NCBI RefSeq assembly: GCF_032397745.1
Contig: NZ_CP135921.1
Location: 1,178,001-1,242,000, forward strand
Reading direction: 5' to 3'
DNA from: Bradyrhizobium prioriisuperbiae
GTDB taxonomy: Bacteria; Pseudomonadota; Alphaproteobacteria; Rhizobiales; Xanthobacteraceae
DNA length: 64,000 bases
Shown: positions 53,079 to 60,862 of the stretch, one piece after another
Layout: each line of letters starts with the position of its first letter
Position numbering within the stretch: the first letter of the stretch is position 1
Notes under the pieces: generated by a model
What the model saw: only the letters and a program-made list of their open reading frames with translations
Told to the model about the DNA's origin: nothing
Databases searched by the model: none
Translations under genes and position numbers: made by a program

Positions 53079-53852
53079 ATGGAGATCGAGGAATCAATTG
53101 CCGCAATAGAAAGTTGCCAGACGATCGGCGAGCTGCGGGACACGCTCCACCGCATTATTCAAGACTACGGATTTTCCGCGTTCACGTTCATCGATGCCGG
53201 CCAGCCTGAGCTGGATGTTCCCTACTACACGGGCACTCATGCGGCGGCGTGGGAGCAGACGTATCTGCAGTACGGATTCGTTCATATCGATCCGGCCCTC
53301 GCCCAGGTTCGCCGGAGCAACACGCCATTCCACTGGAGCTCACTCAAGCTGCCGCCGATCCTGGGACGACGAAAGCCGCCGGAAGTCCAGATGATGGATG
53401 CGGCGCGCGAGTTCGGATTCAAGGAAGGTTATGTGGTGCCGTTCCACTACCGCGACCGGATCGGAGCCACCCATTCCAGCTCCACCGTATTCTTCTGGGA
53501 AGATGAGCCGCGCTGGTTTCAACAGCTGTTTTCTCGCCACGGCTACGAGCTGCATCTCATCATGATCTACTGGATTCAAAGAGCGATCGACGTGGTTCGG
53601 CAAGACCAACGCAACGCGACACCCTTCTTTCGTGCCGCCGACATCGCGCATCCCGTTCACCTGACGCCGCGCGAGCGTGAAATCATGAGCTGGGCAGCAC
53701 GTGGCAAAACCGTGCAGGACACCGCCGACATTCTGCACATATCGTCAGAAACGGTAGAATGGCACTTCAAGGGCGTGCTGAAAAAACTTGATGCGACGAA
53801 CAAGACCCACGCCGTCGCGAAGTGCATCGCCTGGGGATTGATCGACCTCTGA
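53079..53852 (+). CDS. LuxR-family quorum-sensing regulator
   Basis: 257 aa. The N-terminal autoinducer-binding domain (about 15-165) keeps the key residues: Trp and Tyr of AAAWEQTYLQYGFVHIDPAL with Asp-Pro, Trp in FHWSSLKLPP and Gly in FGFKEGYVVPFH. The C-terminal helix-turn-helix is HLTPREREIMSWAARGKTVQ then DTADILHISSETVEWHFKGV. It probably binds the signal made by the adjacent synthase. The start is at 53079; the frame is open to 53019. Confidence 0.92.
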   Translation: MEIEESIAAIESCQTIGELRDTLHRIIQDYGFSAFTFIDAGQPELDVPYYTGTHAAAWEQTYLQYGFVHIDPALAQVRRSNTPFHWSSLKLPPILGRRKPPEVQMMDAAREFGFKEGYVVPFHYRDRIGATHSSSTVFFWEDEPRWFQQLFSRHGYELHLIMIYWIQRAIDVVRQDQRNATPFFRAADIAHPVHLTPREREIMSWAARGKTVQDTADILHISSETVEWHFKGVLKKLDATNKTHAVAKCIAWGLIDL

Positions 53853-54111
53853 CGTACTTTTAAATGAGCGAGATACCGTCGCGCGTAAGTAAATTACGAA
53901 GGACGAATGCAACGCATGTGACGATTGCGCTCACTCTCGCGTGAATCCATGCCGCGTGATGAACCCGTTAACTCTCCGCCCTTTACCCTATGCAGCGAAT
54001 TCACATCGACGCTCTGGCAACTGCGAACATCGTGTCGCAGAATCTCGCGCGCGACACAGACGTGCCCTGACAATCAATCCCCCACTTGCTGCAAGAATGG
54101 AGTCTCGCGGG

Positions 54112-55173
54112 ATGTCGGTAAAACAGCGATCGTTCGATATGCTCGCCGCGCCACGCAGCGTCGATACCGTGCGCTCACCTGCCATTGCGATCGCAGATGA
54201 ATCTTCCGTCGACAACCGGAAACAGCGCGGCGCCGGCAACGACGTCACCATCCGTGTCGAGCAGAGCACCGATATGGACCTGACGGTGTCGCTGCTCGAG
54301 CGCGCTTTCCCGCAAGGCTATCCTCACGACAGCCAATATCTGCGGTGGCTGTATGATCGCTCCGGACATCACGCGGCCGTCGTGGTGGCCGCCCTGAAGG
54401 AGAGCAGCAAGATCGGCCAGATGGTTCTTGTTCCCTACGAGATGGATGTCGATGGACACAGCAGGCTGTTCGGCCTGGTGGTGGATTTTTTCATTCTACC
54501 GGAACACCGCAGCGGCCCACTGACGATCCGATTGTGTCGCAAGGTCATAGAGTTCGGCGCGGCCGCCGGCTTCGATGCGATCTACGGTGTGCCGAACACG
54601 ATTTCGATGAGTGTCACGCCGCGCCTGATGAAGACCCGGACGATCCGCAAGCTCAGCGTCCGCGCCGGACTTGCGCCACCGGTTCGGCGGCACGCAATCA
54701 ACCTGAGCGCGCCGGTCGATACGCTACGCGATGAGGAGGTGCTGCCGCTGCTCGATCGTTTCGTCTCCCACCCCGCCGGGGGACGGATATGGAACGGCCC
54801 CTCGCTGCTGCGCCGGCTGCGGAGCCCAATTACGCGCTTCGCGCTTCACGTCAGCGACGACGCGATCGCGATCTCGTGCAGCCACAAGATCAAGGGGCTG
54901 GACTTCACCATGCTATGCGGCTTCCTGCCGGCCGGCGGCCAACCGATTTCGTCCGCGACGACCCGGGCCCTGATCGCTGCCGCCTGCCACAGCCACCGCA
55001 ACCCGAAGTTCTGCTATATCGGCTTCAACGAGGCGCTGATACGGCCGCCGGGGTTTTCAATTCCCGAGCGATGGCATCCTTCGCCGGTGACCCTCATCAC
55101 CCGCGCCTTCACACCGGGCGGGGACGCATTCCACCCGCGGCGCTTCGAACTGATCGACTTCGATCTGGTTTAA
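54112..55173 (+). CDS. GNAT family acetyltransferase-like protein
   Basis: 353 aa. An N-terminal GNAT domain at about residues 55-200: VTIRVEQSTDMDLTVSLLER, KIGQMVLVPYEMDVDGHSRL, VVDFFILPEHRSGPLTIRLC and AAGFDAIYGVPNT. The second half looks like a second half-GNAT seen in capsule or exopolysaccharide acetyltransferases. The start at 54112 has GGAG nine bases before; ATG 54097 is an alternative. It sits 259 bases after luxR and beside sugar-gene remnants, so a surface-polysaccharide role is possible. Confidence 0.72.
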   Translation: MSVKQRSFDMLAAPRSVDTVRSPAIAIADESSVDNRKQRGAGNDVTIRVEQSTDMDLTVSLLERAFPQGYPHDSQYLRWLYDRSGHHAAVVVAALKESSKIGQMVLVPYEMDVDGHSRLFGLVVDFFILPEHRSGPLTIRLCRKVIEFGAAAGFDAIYGVPNTISMSVTPRLMKTRTIRKLSVRAGLAPPVRRHAINLSAPVDTLRDEEVLPLLDRFVSHPAGGRIWNGPSLLRRLRSPITRFALHVSDDAIAISCSHKIKGLDFTMLCGFLPAGGQPISSATTRALIAAACHSHRNPKFCYIGFNEALIRPPGFSIPERWHPSPVTLITRAFTPGGDAFHPRRFELIDFDLV

Positions 55174-55190
55174 CGTTCAGGGCACGCCGC

Positions 55191-55507
55191 TCATGGCGCC
55201 CATGGCAAATGCAGCGTCCACGTCCAGAACCCCAGGTAGTCCGCGCGCGTGGCGTTGTTGTGCGGCAGCCAGCCCCTGACGTAACCGTTGAACTGCACCA
55301 GGTTGAACGAGATCAGCAGCGCGACCACGGGGCCCGCCACTCGCCGCCAGCGCGACATCCGGTGAAATAATTGTCGACGCACAGCACCTCTGCACCATGG
55401 CCAAGCAGGCGCTCGCACAAATGCGATCCGATGAACCCGGCCCCGCCAGTCGCCAAGATACGTTTGCCTCTGTAAAAATCGTCAAGACGCCCCGATTGCA
55501 TGATCAC
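55191..55507 (-). pseudogene. Remnant: NAD-dependent epimerase/dehydratase start joined to a membrane-protein tail
   Basis: From 55507 the minus strand encodes [20 protein letters not shown], the Rossmann GxxGxxG of a sugar-nucleotide epimerase, to VDNYFTG near 55368, where the homology stops and the frame ends at 55313. The overlapping frame then gives [20 protein letters not shown] and LPHNNATRADYLGFWTWTLH, which looks like the end of a membrane protein. So about 250 codons of the epimerase and the front of a second gene have been deleted. Confidence 0.75.
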
Positions 55508-55519
55508 CGCGCCCCTCGA

Positions 55520-56057
55520 TCAGTTTCCAGGACTGATCCGATAGCGGACCAGATACCACAGCGCCTTAAGACCATCCTTCCAGTTGATCTTCTTGCCCTC
55601 GTGATAGGTGCGCCCGTAATAATGCATGCCCATCTCGTAGATCCGCCATTTCTGCGCCAGCGCGGTCTGCGTGCTGATCTGCACCTCGAAGCCGAAATCG
55701 TTCGCGGTGATATGGAGCGACTCCAGCACCTCGCGGGGTCGCGGTCCGCATGGCGGTCTGGATCGCGCCGCCCTTGCCCTTGTTTTTCGCATGGAAGATG
55801 ACGCGGACAGTGCATTCAGCGGACACCGTGCGCCCAGGTGATGCTGCCAGCGCGACACCGTCACCCTCGACCGTCGGGTCGAAATGCTGCGACAGCCAGT
55901 CGCGGGTGCCGTCTCGCGAACCGTCATCGACCAGGACAACCTCCTAGGTGACACCCGGCAGCGCCGCCTGCACGATCCGGAGGATGTCAGCGATGGTACC
56001 GATCTCGTTGTAGACGGGCATCAGGATGGAGATGTCGGGCAATGCGGAGGAATCCAT
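55520..56057 (-). pseudogene. Broken family 2 glycosyltransferase
   Basis: The ATG at 56057 starts MDSSALPDISILMPVYNEIG, a family-2 glycosyltransferase opening. An in-frame TAG at 55944-55946 stops it after 37 codons. Reading on gives VVLVDDGSRDGTRDWL and VIFHAKNKGKGGAIQTAMRT, the conserved sugar-nucleotide site. A deletion then removes most of the middle and changes frame near 55745; the end ESLHITANDFGFEVQISTQT and YEMGMHYYGRTYHEGKKINW is in another frame. Two separate lesions mean it is dead. Confidence 0.88.
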
Positions 56058-56361
56058 TCCAAATCCAACTCAGAATCTGCGCTTCAAAATCCACACGTCG
56101 AAATCTACACTTGGCGAAGCGGTCCTTCACCCATCAACCGCGCCTGGGCGATGCTACTTTGGAATACGGATCAGTTTTAGTCTCCACCGAATCCTGTCGC
56201 TGCAATTCGGACGAACGAAAACCGCCTACCCAGATCGCGACCCAGCAAGGCAGCGAACCGGAGGGGATCAAAGTCCATCGCAGCAAACGTCGCTCCAGGC
56301 GAAAGTACGCAGAGGCACGTTACCGGGCTGTTCAATGCCAGGTCAGCCTCGGAGAACAGCT
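56058..56361. other. Intergenic region, no gene seen
   Basis: 304 bases between the glycosyltransferase remnant and the IclR gene. GC content is lower than average and no coherent open frame is seen. It probably contains the deletion debris and the terminator of the IclR gene. Confidence 0.5.
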
Positions 56362-57186
56362 TCAGCCGGCGAACTGTGCGCTGAGACGGACAGCCGCCCC
56401 ACAAGTTGATTGTCGGATGACTTCGAGTTTTGCAGGCGGCATTCGGTGTGCAGGCCCAAAGCTGACCATGATGCCTACGAGATCCCCTCCCCTGCCCGTT
56501 ACAGCAGCGGCGACGGCATTTGCGTCCTCGACCCACTCCCCCTGCACAAGGGCGTGTCCGTCGCGACGGACCATCTCGATACGCGCCATCTGTTCCGTGA
56601 CGTAGGATGGCGGATAGCCCAGCTCCTGCGAGATTGTCTCCAACGCGCGCCGCACCTCGTCCTTTGGCCGGAATGCATAGACGACCAATTGGAGCGCGCT
56701 GATTCCCCGCCCGGACAAAAGCACGTGGTCGACAGGGTGCGTGTCGCCAACGGAATAAAAAACACGAACGGTATGTGGGGTTTCCACCTGATCTATCATC
56801 ACAATATTCTTGCCCTCGACGATTGCGAAGGATGCACTCTCGCCAGTCTCGACGACAAGTTCGCTCAGAACGGGATGGACCAGTGCGAGAAGAGTGTTCT
56901 GCTGGCGCTGCATGCGGGAGAGACGCCACAACTTGGAAGTCAGCACGTAGCGGTCGCCTCCGGCGTCTCGGGCAACGAAGCCGCTCGCGATCAGTGTTTG
57001 CAGCAGTCGATGTACGTTACTCCGTGTGAGCGACAATTCGTTCGCAAGATCCGAGACCCCACGTGATCGCTCACTCCGGCTGATGGCCTCAAGGAGAAGC
57101 AACCCTTTCGTCAGGGTTTTGTCGACACCTGGCACGGCTCCGCTTCGCGCGTCATTCCCAGTTCCGGCCTGGCGATCAAGCTTCAT
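56362..57186 (-). CDS. IclR-family transcriptional regulator
   Basis: 274 aa. N-terminal winged helix-turn-helix: KTLTKGLLLLEAISRSERSR, VSDLANELSLTRSNVHRLLQ and LIASGFVARDAGGDRYVLT. C-terminal GAF-like effector domain from about residue 95 (VVETGESASFAIVEGKNIVM, VDHVLLSGRGISALQLVVYA). It is divergent from the MFS gene and probably controls the MFS-monooxygenase pair. Effector unknown. Confidence 0.92.
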   Translation of the reverse strand: MKLDRQAGTGNDARSGAVPGVDKTLTKGLLLLEAISRSERSRGVSDLANELSLTRSNVHRLLQTLIASGFVARDAGGDRYVLTSKLWRLSRMQRQQNTLLALVHPVLSELVVETGESASFAIVEGKNIVMIDQVETPHTVRVFYSVGDTHPVDHVLLSGRGISALQLVVYAFRPKDEVRRALETISQELGYPPSYVTEQMARIEMVRRDGHALVQGEWVEDANAVAAAVTGRGGDLVGIMVSFGPAHRMPPAKLEVIRQSTCGAAVRLSAQFAG

Positions 57187-57376
57187 CGAACAGTCACCAA
57201 CGTCCTCACAACGAACCTGATTGTGCCCGGACTTCTACGTTCCTCATCAGCGCGCGGGCAATCAGCTGCAACGTATCGCAAATCCGCAGGGGAATAGCGC
57301 CCCGGACGCGAGGGCACGCGCTGACCCGCCTCGATCCATTGACCACGCATCTTATTGTTCATATAATGGAATCTAA

Positions 57377-57391
57377 TTCTGAAATACAGAA
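57377..57391. promoter_or_regulatory. Candidate IclR operator palindrome
   Basis: TTCTG-AAATA-CAGAA is a perfect 15-base inverted repeat in the AT-rich 237-base gap between the divergent IclR and MFS genes, 33 bases before the MFS start. Its place fits an IclR-type operator. Confidence 0.5.
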
Positions 57392-57423
57392 CAAAATGCC
57401 AAGAACGGGCGGAAATAGATTTA

Positions 57424-58656
57424 ATGTTACCACTAGGAAAAAGTGCATGGTGGAGCGTCGTTGGGGCCAACTTGGGCTTGATGGTATCGAACGGTCCGAT
57501 CGTTCAATTCAGCTTCGGATCCTTGATCAAGCCGCTCGCCGACGAGTTCGAAACCGATCGGGCGACCCTCTCCAGTGCGGTCCTGATCGCCTTCACAGCC
57601 ACCGCTATTTTCACGCCGTTCGCGGGCCGCCTTGTTGATCGCTTCGGCGTCCGCCCGGTCGTGCTGCCCGCCATCGTCCTGTTCGCACTGGCGATCGCGG
57701 CACTGTCCCTTTCGCCATCGTCGGCGTACGGCTTTCTCTTTTTCTATGGCGTCTTGGGTATTTTCGCTGCGGGGCAGACGCCCCTACCCTACGCGAAATC
57801 CGTCGCGGGCTGCTTCGACGCGAAAAGAGGCTTGGCGCTCGGCATATCGATGGCAGGCGTGGGTCTCGGAGCGGCCATCATCCCGCAGGTAACCCAAGCG
57901 CTCATTACAAGTGTGGGCTGGCGCAACACCTACCTCGCGCTTGCTGTGATCGTGTTCGCGGTGGGCTTTCCAGCGGCATTGCTTTTGTTGAAAGAGCCCG
58001 CAAGAGCCGGCACGGGACCGTTGCAATTGGAAGGCCTCGGCGCCCAGGAGGCTGCCCATTCGCGTCAGTTCTGGTCTCTTGTCATTATCTTTCTGACGAT
58101 GGTCATGGCTTGTGCGGGTGTGATCGCGCATATCGTGCCGATACTGACGGATGCGGGCGTTAATCCCCAACTGGCGACGAGCGCCGTCGGTTCGGCGGGG
58201 CTGGCTCTGATCATAGGCCGCCTGATCGTGGGTTACCTGCTGGACAAGATCTTTGCGCCCTACGTTACGCTTTTCTTCCTGTTAGTTATTCTATTCGGCA
58301 TCGGCCTGCTCCAAATCTCCACGTCTCCGATGACGGCTGTGATGTCGGCAATGTGTATCGGCTTGGGACTGGGCGCCGAGATCGATCTGCTGGCGTACCT
58401 GATCTCGCGATACTTCGGGATGCGATCGTTCGGAACGATCTACGGCTATATGTTCGCCGCTTTCAACATCGGCTGTGGGCTGGGGCCATTCTTGATGGGT
58501 CTGTCGCAGAGCCAAACCGGATCATATGGCACGGCGATTCTCACTTTCGCCGTTGGGCTGATGGTGGCCGTCGCCCTTGTCTTCGGCCTTGGCCCATATC
58601 GGTATGCGAGCGCTTCGAAGGTCGAGCTTGCGTCACCCGTGCCAGCTTCGGTCTGA
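57424..58656 (+). CDS. MFS transporter
   Basis: 410 aa, twelve helices. Loop 2-3 motif GRLVDRFGVRPVVLPAIVLF and loop 8-9 GRLIVGYLLDKIFAPYV are typical; the family resembles OFA/monocarboxylate-type MFS proteins. It may carry the substrate of the monooxygenase that follows. The start at 57424 gives a short N-terminus (MLPLGKSAWW). Confidence 0.88.
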   Translation: MLPLGKSAWWSVVGANLGLMVSNGPIVQFSFGSLIKPLADEFETDRATLSSAVLIAFTATAIFTPFAGRLVDRFGVRPVVLPAIVLFALAIAALSLSPSSAYGFLFFYGVLGIFAAGQTPLPYAKSVAGCFDAKRGLALGISMAGVGLGAAIIPQVTQALITSVGWRNTYLALAVIVFAVGFPAALLLLKEPARAGTGPLQLEGLGAQEAAHSRQFWSLVIIFLTMVMACAGVIAHIVPILTDAGVNPQLATSAVGSAGLALIIGRLIVGYLLDKIFAPYVTLFFLLVILFGIGLLQISTSPMTAVMSAMCIGLGLGAEIDLLAYLISRYFGMRSFGTIYGYMFAAFNIGCGLGPFLMGLSQSQTGSYGTAILTFAVGLMVAVALVFGLGPYRYASASKVELASPVPASV

Positions 58657-58713
58657 CCTGCTTCGCCCGCGAAGCGAATCAAAAAACACCAAGAAAGAAG
58701 AGGATGCGCCTGT

Positions 58714-60519
58714 ATGAGCACAATTGAGATATCCAAGGCCAACCAAGATCGAGTTGTTGCTGCCTGGCTCGCCGATTTTGAGGCGATGCTCAATCGCGGC
58801 GACCTGTCCGATCTCGCGACGCTCTTCCATCCCGACGGCTATTGGCGCGACCTCCTTGCGATGTCGTGGCAGTTGAGAACATTCCACGGAACTTTCCAGA
58901 TCGAGCGCGGCCTTCGCGGGGTCGAAGGAAAGCAACGCCCTCGCAGCTTTCGTTTTCGAGGTGAAGCGACGCAGGGTCAACTCGGCGAGTTCGGCGCCAC
59001 GGTCGAAGGCTTCTTTACTTTTGAGACCGACCTTGCTTATGGGCGCGGATACTTGCGGCTCGCCCAGTCGGACAGCACGGAGGAATCCGGATACTTAGCC
59101 GTTACCCTCCTGACAGCCATGGCTGAGCTCAAGGGCTTTCCCGAACGCCGCGGCCGTCACCGTGACCGAACGTTTGCGAGAGCCGTGGAAGGCAATTCGG
59201 ACAACTGGCTAGACCGCCGTCAGGCGGATATTGCATATCGTGACAGGGATCCGGAGGTCATAATCGTTGGTGCTGGCCAGGCGGGGCTCGCGTTGGCGGC
59301 ACGGTTGCGGCATCTGGACGTCGACGCGCTGGTGGTGGACCGCGATGAACGGATCGGCGACGTCTGGCGAAAGCGATATCACTCGCTCACGTTACACAAC
59401 GAGATCTGTACCAACCATTTTCCTTATATGCCGTTTCCGGACAGTTGGCCTGTCTTTATCCCGAAGGACAAGCTCGCCAACTGGATGGAATTTTATGCAG
59501 ACGCCATGGAAATCAACGTCTGGGCGCGAACAGAATTCCTCGGTGCCAATTACGCCGACGGGCGTTGGACCACTCGGTTGCGAACGCCCGAGGGCGGCAT
59601 CCGCGTAATGCGACCGAGTCACGTTGTGCTGGCAGTCGGCGTCAGCGGACTCCCGAACATTCCTGGAATTGAGGGGCTCGACGAATTCGAAGGTACTGTC
59701 ATTCATTCGAGCGGGCAGACCAACGACATCGACACACTGGGCAAGTCGGCACTTATCGTCGGGGCTGGCACGAGTGGTCACGACATCGCCCAAGACCTCC
59801 ATCTGCGTGGCGCACATGTCACGATGCTGCAGAGGTCTTCGACAACTGTGGTCAGCGTCGAGCCAAGTTCCACAAGGGCGTACGAATTGTATCAGCGCAA
59901 CGAGGGAGTGCGGCCGATCGAAGATATCGACCTGATGAGCGCTTCGATACCCTACGATCTCGTGCGTCGCCTGCACGGACCCCTCAGCCGACGAATGGCA
60001 GAGGACGACCATGATCTACTCGACCGCCTGCGTAAAGTTGGCTTTGAGCTCGACAACGGCGAGGACGATACCGGGTTCTTCCTGAAGTTGCTGCGGCGCC
60101 TCGGCGGCTATTACCTCAACGTGGGCGCGTCCGACCTCATTGCAGACGGCAAGATAAAACTGAAGTCGGGCGTCACGCTTGAACGCCTTGAAGGAAAGCG
60201 GGCCGTTTTCTCGGACGGATCGATTCTCGACCTGGATTTGCTCGTGCTGGCCACGGGCTATAAACCCCTGCAGGAGGCCGTGCGAGCGCTGTTGGGCGAT
60301 GAGATCGCTGACCGCGTCGGACCGATCTGGGGTATCGGAGCGGATGGTGAACTCTGCAACATGTTTTGCGCTACGCGACAGGATGGCTTTTACGTGATGG
60401 GCGGAACGCTCACTTTGTGCCGGTCCTTCTCGCGCTATACAGCGCTGATCATCAAGGCCAGACTCGAAGGTCTTGTGGACTGCTCCCGTGCCCGCAGGTC
60501 AGCCGGAATGCGCTGCTGA
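58714..60519 (+). CDS. Flavin-containing monooxygenase with N-terminal NTF2-like domain
   Basis: 601 aa. Residues 10-160 resemble an NTF2-like cone domain (MLNRGDLSDLATLFHPDGYW). The oxygenase part has FAD site VIIVGAGQAGLALAARLRHL near residue 185, FMO fingerprint FEGTVIHSSG near residue 328, NADPH site ALIVGAGTSGHDIAQDLHLR near 345 and the end motif DLLVLATGYKPLQ. It should oxygenate a heteroatom or ketone. It follows the MFS gene by 57 bases. Confidence 0.88.
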   Translation: MSTIEISKANQDRVVAAWLADFEAMLNRGDLSDLATLFHPDGYWRDLLAMSWQLRTFHGTFQIERGLRGVEGKQRPRSFRFRGEATQGQLGEFGATVEGFFTFETDLAYGRGYLRLAQSDSTEESGYLAVTLLTAMAELKGFPERRGRHRDRTFARAVEGNSDNWLDRRQADIAYRDRDPEVIIVGAGQAGLALAARLRHLDVDALVVDRDERIGDVWRKRYHSLTLHNEICTNHFPYMPFPDSWPVFIPKDKLANWMEFYADAMEINVWARTEFLGANYADGRWTTRLRTPEGGIRVMRPSHVVLAVGVSGLPNIPGIEGLDEFEGTVIHSSGQTNDIDTLGKSALIVGAGTSGHDIAQDLHLRGAHVTMLQRSSTTVVSVEPSSTRAYELYQRNEGVRPIEDIDLMSASIPYDLVRRLHGPLSRRMAEDDHDLLDRLRKVGFELDNGEDDTGFFLKLLRRLGGYYLNVGASDLIADGKIKLKSGVTLERLEGKRAVFSDGSILDLDLLVLATGYKPLQEAVRALLGDEIADRVGPIWGIGADGELCNMFCATRQDGFYVMGGTLTLCRSFSRYTALIIKARLEGLVDCSRARRSAGMRC

Positions 60520-60862
60520 AAATAGCTTGATCGCGATCCCTCGCGCTTCATCGGACGCACTGCCCGGAATAGCATTGTAACTCACCCTTGTTACACAGGC
60601 GGGCAAGCACAACGCTTTGATAGGGCTTAACTTCTTGAAGGAAAAGAGGTCTTGAAGTTTATGGTGCGCCATTCAGTATAAAATTGCGAACTCATATATA
60701 ATTGAAATTATTATATAATTTTCCACCCAGTGTGTTGAAGATCGACAGAGTGAAGCCTTTCATCGCGGATTAGACCCTGGATCGAGTGCAACCCAGTAGC
60801 AATTCTACTAGCGTATTGCGCGAACCCTCCGCTAGGGTGGAGGACCTTCGGTATGAGGCCCC
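60520..60862. other. AT-rich spacer upstream of the Wadjet operon
   Basis: 343 bases with no gene. The stretch from about 60655 to 60725 is very AT-rich for this window (TATAAAATTG, CATATATAATTG, TATTATATAATT), which suggests transferred DNA and offers several -10-like boxes for the jet genes. No clear terminator for the monooxygenase gene was found. Confidence 0.6.

Noticed and set aside
53941..54111. Longer N-terminus for the GNAT-like protein from 53941
   Set aside because: The added 57 residues are Arg/Pro/Ser-rich and unlike a domain; ribosome site lies before 54112.
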